Assembly: GCF_913053745.1 (NCBI RefSeq)
Contig: NZ_CAJXGF010000033.1
Location: 1 to 34,349, forward strand
DNA length: 34,349 bases
DNA from: an uncultured Nitratireductor sp.
GTDB lineage: Bacteria > Pseudomonadota > Alphaproteobacteria > Rhizobiales > Rhizobiaceae
Reading direction: 5' to 3'
Shown here: in pieces, positions 8,740-16,032 of the stretch
Numbering within the stretch: position 1 is the stretch's first letter
Layout: the number at the start of each line of letters is the position of its first letter
The notes under the pieces: generated by a model
What the model was told of the DNA's origin: nothing
Database searches by the model: none
What the model saw: the letters and a program-made list of their open reading frames with translations, nothing else
Position numbers and translations under genes: made by a program

Positions 8740-9678
8740 ATGTTCGTGATCTTTGAAAGCATTTTGCCGATCTTCCTGCTCATCGTCGCCGGCAATGTCC
8801 TGCGCCGGACGCCACTGATCAGGGAGGAAACGTGGCCCGGGCTGGAACAATTATGCTACTGGTTTCTCTACCCCGCACTGCTCTTCATATCGATCGCCAA
8901 TGCGGACTTTTCGAAACTCAGGATCGACGCCCTGCTTGGCGCTCTGATGATTTCTGTTTTTGCGATGATCGTCCTCGTTCTGGCGCTGTGGCCCGTCTTC
9001 AAGGCCAGTGGGCTGGTCAGGCACGGTCAATATTCGTCCGTCTTTCAAACTGCGGTGCGCTGGAACGGCTTCATGGCACTGGCGGTGGCGCAGAAACTCT
9101 TCCCGCCAGAAGGGGCTGCAGTGGTCGCATTGGTGATGGCAACGATCATCATTCCCATCAACATCGCCTCGGTGTTTGTCGTAACACGGTTTGCCGACAG
9201 CGAAGCAGCCTGGTCCAAAGTCTTCTTTGACGTCGCGCGCAACCCGATGATCCTGGCAGCAACCGCAGCGGTTGTCCTGCGCGTCATGCCGATCGATCTA
9301 TACCCGCCTCTCAACCAGACGCTCGACCTGGTTGGTCGCGCCGCGCTTGGAATGGGTCTTTTGACCATCGGTGCAAGCTTGCGCCCCGGCGATTTCATGG
9401 CTGCCAGGGCGGCGCTCTGGACATCCACGTTCCTGAAACTGATACTTTTCCCGGTGCTGATGATCTCGACCGCGCTCGTCTTCGGCGTGTCCGGCCCGGC
9501 ACTCGATTATCTGGCACTGTGCGCTGCGGTTCCCACCGCCATGAACGGCTATCTTTTGGCGCGCCAGCTCGGTGGAGATGCGCCTCTTTATGCCAGCATC
9601 ACCACACTGCAGACCGTGCTCGCCTTCTTTACGATTCCATTGGTTCTGACGATCGTCGCTCAGTTCGCCTCGGGGTAA
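8740..9678 (+). CDS. AEC-family transporter (auxin efflux carrier type permease)
   Basis: 312 residues with about ten membrane spans in two halves, as in the bile/arsenite/riboflavin superfamily's AEC members (FVIFESILPIFLLIVAGNVL at the start; conserved RWNGFMALAV; second half beginning near RNPMILAATAAVVLRV, with GLLTIGASL). Bacterial members export or import dicarboxylates, malonate or unknown solutes; the substrate is not predictable. The frame opens at a TTG at 8722, but ATG 8740 gives the normal AEC N-terminus. The last 19 bp overlap the convergent acyl-CoA dehydrogenase gene. Confidence 0.9.
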   Translation: MFVIFESILPIFLLIVAGNVLRRTPLIREETWPGLEQLCYWFLYPALLFISIANADFSKLRIDALLGALMISVFAMIVLVLALWPVFKASGLVRHGQYSSVFQTAVRWNGFMALAVAQKLFPPEGAAVVALVMATIIIPINIASVFVVTRFADSEAAWSKVFFDVARNPMILAATAAVVLRVMPIDLYPPLNQTLDLVGRAALGMGLLTIGASLRPGDFMAARAALWTSTFLKLILFPVLMISTALVFGVSGPALDYLALCAAVPTAMNGYLLARQLGGDAPLYASITTLQTVLAFFTIPLVLTIVAQFASG

Positions 9679-11288
9679 AGCACGTCGAGAATGGACGCCG
9701 CATCATGGCGGGCATCGAGCATGCCGTAAGTGCTGCGCCATTGGCCGGCAAGCCGCGTCTCGATGAAGGCATCTGCGACCCTGCCCGCCCCCATGCGCTT
9801 CAGCTCGGCCGCTGCAGCGGCGAGCGCAAGCTGTTCTGTCAGGATTCGGGCCGAGCCCTCGTCCGTCTGGCAAACCCGGGCGGCGGCGGCAAGAACCTCG
9901 AGCGTCGCCCCGCCCTTCTCGCCCAGATCGTTGCCGATCGCCCCCAGAACGTCGTCGAAGAGACCGGCATTGCGATCCAGAACCCGCAGGATATCGAGCC
10001 CCATCACATTGCCAGAACCTTCCCAGATCGCGTTGACCGGGGCTTCACGATAGTGACGGGCGAGCGGCGCTTCCTCAACGTAACCGTTGCCGCCCAGGCA
10101 TTCCATTGCCTCGTAAGTCACTGCAGGCGCCAGCTTGCATACCCAGTATTTCACAACCGGCGTCATGACGCGCGCGAAGGCTGCATCGCTACGGCTGTCC
10201 GCGGCTTCGTCGAAAGAACGCGCCAGCCGCATGGAGAGCGCCGTTGCCGCTGCGACGTCGAGCGCCATGTCGGCCAGCACCCGCAGCATCAGCGGCTGCT
10301 CGAACAGAGGCGCTCCAAAAACCTGTCGGTGCCGCGTGTGATGCACGGCTTCGGCCAATGCCGCGCGCATCATGCCGGCAGAACCGAGCGCACAATCGAG
10401 CCGTGTAAGCGTCACCATGTCCATAATGGTGCGGATCCCGCTACCCGGTTCGCTCACCAGCTCTCCCATCGTGCCATTAAACTCGACTTCCGAGGAGGCA
10501 TTGGAGCGATTGCCGAGCTTATCTTTCAGGCGCTGGAAGCGAAGGCCATTGCCGGCGCCGTCCTCGAGCACCCTGGGAACGAGGAAACACGACAATCCCT
10601 GTTCCGCCTGTGCCAGAACCAGAAACGCATCCGACATCGGCGCCGACAAGAACCATTTATGGCCGGTCAACCGATAGATCTTGCCTTCGAGGCGTTCCGC
10701 ACGCGTGGTGTTGGCGCGCACATCCGTTCCACCCTGTTTCTCCGTCATTCCCATACCGATGGTAATGCCGGTCTTCTGCGCCACGGGCTTGTTCGAATGG
10801 TCGTATTTGCGCACCGCCACACGCGGCGCCCAACGGCGGAAAAGCGTCGTGTCCGCCATCAAAGCTGCAAGCGATGCGTTCGTCATGGTAAGCGGGCAAA
10901 GGTGTCCGCATTCGAGTTGCGCGGTCAGATAAAAGCGTGCCGCCCTTACCTGATGGCGCATGCCGGCCTCGGCGTCCGTCGTTTCCCAAATCGAGGAATG
11001 CAGCCCGTTGCCAGCCGAACGGCGCATCAAAGCATGGTAGGCTGGATGATACTCAACCAGGTCGAGCCGGTTTCCGTATCGATCGTGGGTCCTCAGTTCG
11101 GGAACCTCGGAATTCGCAAGGCGCGCGAGGTCGAGCGCTTCCTGATTGCGCACGAAACGCCCAAGCGTATCGAGTTCTTTGCGCACCGGCTCGGTAAACC
11201 GCTCCCCCGCCTGCATAAGCAAAGGATCGCCCCGCCAGGCGTTTGACCCGGCGATTGGAGGCGACTGGTTGGTTACTTGGTGCGTCAC
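9660..11288 (-). CDS. aidB: AidB-type acyl-CoA dehydrogenase family flavoprotein
   Basis: 542 residues, essentially the length of E. coli AidB (541). Visible are the N-terminal AidB segment with EYHPAYHALM, the substrate-loop motif MGMTEKQGGTDVRANT, GHKWFLSAPMSDAFLVLAQ, and the C-terminal ECLGGNGYVEE followed by NAIWEGSGNV, which separates AidB-like proteins from ordinary acyl-CoA dehydrogenases. AidB binds FAD and DNA and belongs to the adaptive response to alkylation in E. coli; its enzymatic role is minor or unknown, and no ada or alkB gene lies here. The start is GTG at 11288 with a weak ribosome site. It is divergent from pyrB. Confidence 0.88.
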   Translation of the reverse strand: MTHQVTNQSPPIAGSNAWRGDPLLMQAGERFTEPVRKELDTLGRFVRNQEALDLARLANSEVPELRTHDRYGNRLDLVEYHPAYHALMRRSAGNGLHSSIWETTDAEAGMRHQVRAARFYLTAQLECGHLCPLTMTNASLAALMADTTLFRRWAPRVAVRKYDHSNKPVAQKTGITIGMGMTEKQGGTDVRANTTRAERLEGKIYRLTGHKWFLSAPMSDAFLVLAQAEQGLSCFLVPRVLEDGAGNGLRFQRLKDKLGNRSNASSEVEFNGTMGELVSEPGSGIRTIMDMVTLTRLDCALGSAGMMRAALAEAVHHTRHRQVFGAPLFEQPLMLRVLADMALDVAAATALSMRLARSFDEAADSRSDAAFARVMTPVVKYWVCKLAPAVTYEAMECLGGNGYVEEAPLARHYREAPVNAIWEGSGNVMGLDILRVLDRNAGLFDDVLGAIGNDLGEKGGATLEVLAAAARVCQTDEGSARILTEQLALAAAAAELKRMGAGRVADAFIETRLAGQWRSTYGMLDARHDAASILDVLYPEAN

Positions 11289-11468
11289 GGCTTCACTCTA
11301 TCACAACAACAGCGGTGCGTCGGGAATCAACGCCCTCTTAGCGTTCGATAGTTGCAAGCACACCTTGCCAATCGATGAAAGTCACCGACGCATCAAATCT
11401 GCACAGGTCGCATAAACACAAAACCTGTTATTTGTGCCGCCTTAATGGCGTTCATGCGCGATGCGCGC

Positions 11469-11497
11469 TTGCAGCGATTCGGACACGGGCCTATAGC
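11469..11497 (+). promoter_or_regulatory. Predicted pyrB promoter with almost no leader
   Basis: TTGCAG (11469-11474) and TATAGC (11492-11497) are separated by exactly 17 bp. Transcription would start at about 11503-11506, only 3-6 nt before the pyrB ATG at 11509, giving a nearly leaderless mRNA. No strong Shine-Dalgarno is seen before pyrB. The rest of 11289-11468 shows no clear signal. Confidence 0.45.
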
Positions 11498-11508
11498 AAG
11501 CTCTTGAG

Positions 11509-12471
11509 ATGACAAACGCCTCTTTCCCTCTCTACCCTCACCGCCACCTGCTTGGCATCAAGGGGCTTTCGCCCCTCGACATCGAAACCCTTCTCGACAG
11601 AGCCGATGCGGCCGTTGCCATTTCCCGGCAACGGGAGAAAAAAACCGCAGCACTGCGCGGCCGCACACACATCAATCTCTTCTACGAAGCCTCGACACGC
11701 ACGCAATCCTCGTTCGAGCTCGCCGGCAAACGCCTTGGCGCGGATGTGATGAATATGTCGGTCGCCAGCTCTTCGACCAAGAAGGGAGAGACGCTGCTCG
11801 ACACCGCCATCACGCTGAACGCTATGCGCCCCGACATTCTCGTGATTCGGCACGCGGCAGCGGGTGCGGCGGCCCTGCTCGCGCAAAAGGTTTCCTGCTC
11901 CGTCGTCAATGCCGGCGATGGCGCTCACGAGCATCCCACCCAAGCCCTGCTCGACGCGCTGACCATCCGCAGAGCCAAGGGCCGGATCGGCGGGCTGACA
12001 GTGGCGATTTGCGGCGACGTTCTTCATTCGCGCGTGGCACGTTCGAACATCGTCCTGCTGAATGCTATGGGCGCGCGGGTGCGGGTCGTCGCCCCATCGA
12101 CCCTGCTTCCCTCCGGGATCGAACAGATGGGCGTCGAAGCGTTTACGCGTATGGACGAGGGTCTTAAAGGAGCGGACATCGTCATGATGCTGCGCCTGCA
12201 GCGCGAGCGCATGGCGGGGTCGCTCATTCCCTCGGTGCGCGAGTATTTCCGCCATTTCGGCCTCGACTCCGAAAAACTGAAAGTTGCGAAGGACGACGTT
12301 CTCGTGATGCATCCTGGCCCCATGAACCGGGGAGTAGAGATCGCTTCGGAGATCGCCGACGGTCCTCGAAGCCTCATTCACGAGCAGGTGGAGATGGGCG
12401 TTGCGGTTCGTATGGCCGTCATGGAAGCGCTGCTCGATCCCAGGCGCAACGCCGAAGGAGGCGAGGCATGA
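11509..12471 (+). CDS. pyrB: Aspartate carbamoyltransferase catalytic chain
   Basis: 320 residues. It condenses carbamoyl phosphate with aspartate, the committed step of pyrimidine synthesis. The active site is complete: [13 protein letters not shown] with S62-T-R-T65, the neighbouring-subunit loop SSTKKGET with K91/K92, [10 protein letters not shown] (141-150), [20 protein letters not shown] and HPGPMNRG. No pyrI is adjacent. The stop overlaps the start of the following dihydroorotase-like gene by ATGA, which fits a PyrB-PyrC' complex made at fixed stoichiometry. The start agrees with the conserved [13 protein letters not shown]-terminus. Confidence 0.98.
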   Translation: MTNASFPLYPHRHLLGIKGLSPLDIETLLDRADAAVAISRQREKKTAALRGRTHINLFYEASTRTQSSFELAGKRLGADVMNMSVASSSTKKGETLLDTAITLNAMRPDILVIRHAAAGAAALLAQKVSCSVVNAGDGAHEHPTQALLDALTIRRAKGRIGGLTVAICGDVLHSRVARSNIVLLNAMGARVRVVAPSTLLPSGIEQMGVEAFTRMDEGLKGADIVMMLRLQRERMAGSLIPSVREYFRHFGLDSEKLKVAKDDVLVMHPGPMNRGVEIASEIADGPRSLIHEQVEMGVAVRMAVMEALLDPRRNAEGGEA

Positions 12472-13754
12472 GCGCGACGGTCTTTCAGAATGCCCGCATC
12501 GTCGACCCGGCACGCGGCATCGATGAACGGGGTTCCGTAATCGTTTCGGAAGGCGTCATCCTCGCTGCCGGCGCCGGAGCCCACAACCAGGGCCTCCCAG
12601 AAAACGCGACGATCGTCGACTGCCAGGGGCACGCCGTTCTGCCGGGGCTTGTGGATTCCCGCGTCTTCATAGGGGAACCGGGCGCAGAACACCGCGAAAC
12701 CATAGCCTCGGCGAGCCGTGCCGCGGCAGCCGGCGGGGTTACCTCCGTTATCATGATGCCCGACACCACACCCGTTATAGACGACGTGGCTTTGGTGGAA
12801 TTCGTCAAACGCACCGCGCACGAAACCGCGATCGTAAACGTGTTTCCCGCCGCATCGGTCACCAAAGGCTTTGCCGGAACGGAGCTCTCGGAATTCGGGC
12901 TTTTGCACGAGGCGGGCGCTGTAATGCTGACCGAAGGCCGTTCCACGATCGCCAATGCTTTGGTGATGCGCCGAGCCCTTACCTACGCTCGCGATCATGA
13001 CATCACCATCGCGCATGAGACACAGGACCCGAATCTTGCCTCTTCTGGCGTCATGAACGAGGGGCTGTTTGCAAGCTGGCTGGGATTGCCGGGCATTCCA
13101 CGCGAAGCCGAGAGCATTCCGCTCACCCGCGATCTGATGCTGGCCGGATTGACAGGTGGCCGCTATCACGCAGCGAAGATTTCCACCGCTCTGTCGGCAG
13201 AGGCGATCACCCGCGCCAAGAACGCCGGCGCGGATGTCAGCGCCGGCGTGTCGATCAACCATCTTACGCTAAACGAAAACGACATCGGCGATTACCGCAC
13301 CTTCTTCCGGCTTTCGCCACCACTGCGCACCGAGGATGACCGGCTCGCCATGGTGGAAGCGCTGAAAACGGGAGCGATCGACGTCGTCGTTTCCTCGCAC
13401 GATCCGCAAGATGTGGACACGAAACGCCTTCCCTTCGCCGAAGCCGAAGCTGGAGCCATCGGGCTCGAAACGCTTCTCGCGGCGGCCTTGCGTCTCCACC
13501 ACAATGGTGATCTGCCGCTGATGCGCCTTGTCGAATGCCTTTCCACTGCGCCGGCGCGCCTTTTTGGCCTACCTGGCGGCTCCTTGAAGTCGGGCGCGCC
13601 GGCCGACCTTGTGCTGGTCGATCTTGACGCACCCTGGATCGTGCGCGAGGCGGAAATCCGTTCGCTTTCGAAGAACACCTGTTTCGAGGGTGCGCGAATG
13701 CAGGGGCGGGTCTTGCAAACAATGGTTGCAGGCCGCACAGTATACACGGCCTAG
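12468..13754 (+). CDS. pyrC': Inactive dihydroorotase-like subunit (pyrC')
   Basis: 428 residues with the fold and order of a type I dihydroorotase, but its catalytic motifs are broken. The metal-binding HxHxR of active enzymes is R65-V-F-I-G69 ([12 protein letters not shown]). MPNT is MPDT. The first histidine of the HH pair is N264 (VSINHL). The catalytic DHAPH is S310-H-D-P-Q314. Only H183 (AHETQD) remains of the usual ligands, while the surrounding structural sequence ([22 protein letters not shown]) is well kept. In Pseudomonas an equivalent pseudo-dihydroorotase beside pyrB does not catalyse but holds the transcarbamoylase dodecamer together. I infer the same role; a true pyrC should lie elsewhere. 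Confidence 0.92.
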   Translation: MSATVFQNARIVDPARGIDERGSVIVSEGVILAAGAGAHNQGLPENATIVDCQGHAVLPGLVDSRVFIGEPGAEHRETIASASRAAAAGGVTSVIMMPDTTPVIDDVALVEFVKRTAHETAIVNVFPAASVTKGFAGTELSEFGLLHEAGAVMLTEGRSTIANALVMRRALTYARDHDITIAHETQDPNLASSGVMNEGLFASWLGLPGIPREAESIPLTRDLMLAGLTGGRYHAAKISTALSAEAITRAKNAGADVSAGVSINHLTLNENDIGDYRTFFRLSPPLRTEDDRLAMVEALKTGAIDVVVSSHDPQDVDTKRLPFAEAEAGAIGLETLLAAALRLHHNGDLPLMRLVECLSTAPARLFGLPGGSLKSGAPADLVLVDLDAPWIVREAEIRSLSKNTCFEGARMQGRVLQTMVAGRTVYTA

Positions 13755-13796
13755 GATCGGCAGATAACCGGTCGAAGACTTGGGGGAAAGAGCCGA

Positions 13797-14402
13797 ATGC
13801 CGGATCCCATCAGTTGGCAGCTAGCCCTGCCCTATCTCATTGCCGCGCTGGTCTTCGGATATCTGCTGGGCTCGATTCCTTTCGGTCTCGTCGTCACGCG
13901 GTTGGCCGGTCTCGGCGATGTGCGCAAGATCGGCTCAGGCAATATCGGCGCGACCAATGTGCTGCGTACCGGCAACAAAAAGCTCGCCGCCCTGACACTT
14001 CTGGGCGATGCGCTAAAGGGCACCGTTGCCGTTCTTCTGGCCGGCCTCTACGGTCCCGACCAAGCCCTTGCGGCCGGTCTGGGGGCGTTTCTGGGACACC
14101 TGTTTCCAGTCTGGCTCGGTTTTCGCGGGGGCAAGGGTGTGGCGACCTATATCGGCGCCATGCTGGCGATCAACTGGCCGGTGGGTGTGATCTTTTGCGC
14201 CGTCTGGCTGTTCATCACCCGTTACTCTTCGCTCTCCGCTCTGGTCGCGGCTGTCGCAGTGCCGACAGGCCTCTATCTGCTCGGCCATATTCAGGCAGCC
14301 GAACTCTTCGTGCTCATGAGCCTGATTGTCTTCATCAAACACCGCACCAACATCTCTCGACTGATCGCCGGTACGGAAACACGCATCGGGGGAAAAGGGT
14401 GA
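13797..14402 (+). CDS. plsY: Acyl-phosphate:glycerol-3-phosphate acyltransferase
   Basis: 201 residues, an inner-membrane protein with about seven spans that makes lysophosphatidic acid from acyl-phosphate and glycerol 3-phosphate. The three PlsY motifs are present: [10 protein letters not shown] with downstream [35 protein letters not shown], and the last cytoplasmic segment [18 protein letters not shown]. The ATG at 13797 follows GGGGGAAAG, a strong ribosome site. The stop overlaps the dprA start as TGATG. Confidence 0.97.
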   Translation: MPDPISWQLALPYLIAALVFGYLLGSIPFGLVVTRLAGLGDVRKIGSGNIGATNVLRTGNKKLAALTLLGDALKGTVAVLLAGLYGPDQALAAGLGAFLGHLFPVWLGFRGGKGVATYIGAMLAINWPVGVIFCAVWLFITRYSSLSALVAAVAVPTGLYLLGHIQAAELFVLMSLIVFIKHRTNISRLIAGTETRIGGKG

Positions 14403-15535
14403 TGAACGCGCCCGGGGCCGGGGTCGAGCTGAGCGATCGGCAACGTCTCGCCTGGCTCCAGCTTCTGCGCAGCGAGAATGTGGGACCGGCGACATTCCGT
14501 CATCTCGTCAATCACTACGGTTCCGCCGAAGCCGCTCTGCAAATGGTGCCCGAACTCGCCGAGCGCGGCGGTGCAAGGCGGCGGATCGTCATCGCCTCGC
14601 CGCTGGATGCGGAACGTGAAATGGAGACAGCACGTCGACTGGGTGCCCGTTTCGTTGCCGTTGGAGAACCCGACTATCCGCCGCTCATGCGGCGCATGGA
14701 TCAGCCGCCGCCTCTTCTGGCAATGAAGGGCGATCTGTCTGTCGCACGGAAACCGACAATAGCACTTGTGGGTGCACGCAATGCCTCGCTCACAGGCATG
14801 AAGATGGGCAGACAACTGGCGGCTGCGCTCGGCAATGCCGGGTTTTCGGTTGCTTCAGGGCTGGCGCGTGGCATTGACGCGGCCGCGCATCAGGGCAGCC
14901 TCGACACGGGCACGATCGCCGCGCTCGCCGGTGGGCTGGATAAGCCTTACCCGCCTGAAAACATCGCCCTTCTGGAACAAATCGTGGAACGTGGCGCCGT
15001 CATCAGCGAGATGCCTTTCGGATGGACACCGCGAGCGCGCGACTTTCCGCGCCGCAATCGCCTTGTCGCCGGCATTGCGTTCGGTCTCGTAGTGGTTGAG
15101 GCCGCCAAGCGCTCCGGCTCGCTGATAAGTGCCAGGTTGGCTGGTGAGATGGGGCGGCTGGTTTTCGCCGTGCCGGGATCGCCATACGACCCACGCGCTG
15201 GCGGCACGAACGCACTGCTGAAAGACGGCGCGATTCTCGTTACCGAAGCTGACGATATCATCTCCCAGATCGCACCATTGCTGGACAATCCGTTACAGAA
15301 ACCGGAAAGTTTCGAAGAACCGCCATCTTTCTCCGATGCGCAGCCTCCGAGCGACAGCGACCGAGATCGGATTGTACAAGCCCTGGGGCCGAGCCCCGTG
15401 CTGATCGACGATATTATACGCCATACCGGACTTCACCCGTCGCAGGTATTGACGGTGCTTCTCGAACTCGACCTGGCGGGCCGTCTGGAAAGGCATTCAG
15501 GAAGCGCGGTTTCCCTTCTTCCCGTCGACCTCTAG
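14402..15535 (+). CDS. dprA: DNA-processing protein DprA (Smf)
   Basis: 377 residues from the ATG that shares one base with the plsY stop. DprA loads RecA on incoming single-stranded DNA during transformation. Visible are a helical N-terminal domain (RLAWLQLLRSENVGPATFRHL), the Rossmann-like core with IALVGARNASLTG, SGLARGIDAAAHQGSL, TIAALAGGLDKPYPPEN, SEMPFG, FPRRNRLVAGI and AKRSGSLISARLA, and a C-terminal winged-helix (about 315-372). An in-frame extension to 13814 lies wholly within plsY and is not real coding. The 3' end overlaps a convergent small gene by 39 bp. Confidence 0.97.
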   Translation: MNAPGAGVELSDRQRLAWLQLLRSENVGPATFRHLVNHYGSAEAALQMVPELAERGGARRRIVIASPLDAEREMETARRLGARFVAVGEPDYPPLMRRMDQPPPLLAMKGDLSVARKPTIALVGARNASLTGMKMGRQLAAALGNAGFSVASGLARGIDAAAHQGSLDTGTIAALAGGLDKPYPPENIALLEQIVERGAVISEMPFGWTPRARDFPRRNRLVAGIAFGLVVVEAAKRSGSLISARLAGEMGRLVFAVPGSPYDPRAGGTNALLKDGAILVTEADDIISQIAPLLDNPLQKPESFEEPPSFSDAQPPSDSDRDRIVQALGPSPVLIDDIIRHTGLHPSQVLTVLLELDLAGRLERHSGSAVSLLPVDL

Positions 15536-15742
15536 GCTGAGCACGTTTCTCTGCAGACGGTGCGGACGATCGCCGCGAATAATGTCGCTCGCTTCCAGAT
15601 AGGCCATCTCGATCATGTAGGCGAGCATGTCGTAACGCTCCGCGAGCGCCATGGTCCGCAGTTGCCCGAGCAGTGCCTGCATATAGTCGAGCGACTCGGT
15701 TCGCCCTCCGACGGCTCTTCCCCCCGTAGAATATTCGCCCAT
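15497..15742 (-). CDS. Small conserved alphaproteobacterial protein, unknown function
   Basis: 81 residues, soluble and probably helical: after a Gly-rich start (MGEYSTGGRAVGGRTESLDY) comes a helix with ALLGQLRTMALAERYDMLAY and MIEMAYLEASDIIRG, then a basic tail. The ATG at 15742 has GGGAG about 10 nt before it and is preferred to the upstream ATG at 15772. I recall similar small proteins beside dprA/topA in rhizobia, but no function. It lies convergent to dprA with 39 bp of overlap. Confidence 0.7.
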   Translation of the reverse strand: MGEYSTGGRAVGGRTESLDYMQALLGQLRTMALAERYDMLAYMIEMAYLEASDIIRGDRPHRLQRNVLSLEVDGKKGNRAS

Positions 15743-16032
15743 CCGCAGACACTCCCTTTCAGCGTGCGGCACCCCTTTTTGCGTTGCCCGAACTTTGCCT
15801 GCTTCCCCGGTATTTCTCCATTAAGGACCCAAATGAACTATACACACCCTTATAAACAAATAAACGATAAATTTACGATAAACGAAAACCTGTCCACAGA
15901 GACGTCATAGCGGACGAAATTCCCATTTGCCCTTGACCGGACGATAAAGCACGGCCATTTGACGAGGCTGGATTCGTTCAAAATGCGAGGCGCCGCGACA
16001 AGCCGGATGCCTGCGGGGAAATCTAGAAGCTT
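15743..16032. other. A+T-rich intergenic region upstream of topA
   Basis: The stretch 15831-15890 is unusually A+T-rich (repeated ATAAAC/ACGATAAA elements) compared with its surroundings. It lies between the divergent small gene and topA and probably holds the topA promoter. Two TTGACC/TTGACG hexamers (15933 and 15959) lack a good -10 at the right distance, so no promoter is called. Confidence 0.4.

Noticed and set aside
9519-11246. Long plus-strand frame (575 codons) opposite the AidB-like gene
   Set aside because: The composition is Arg/His/Gly-rich without domains, and it covers both the AEC carrier end and the whole AidB-like gene in other frames.
13814-14401. In-frame upstream extension of dprA
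   Set aside because: It lies entirely inside plsY in another frame; DprA homology begins at the ATG overlapping the plsY stop.
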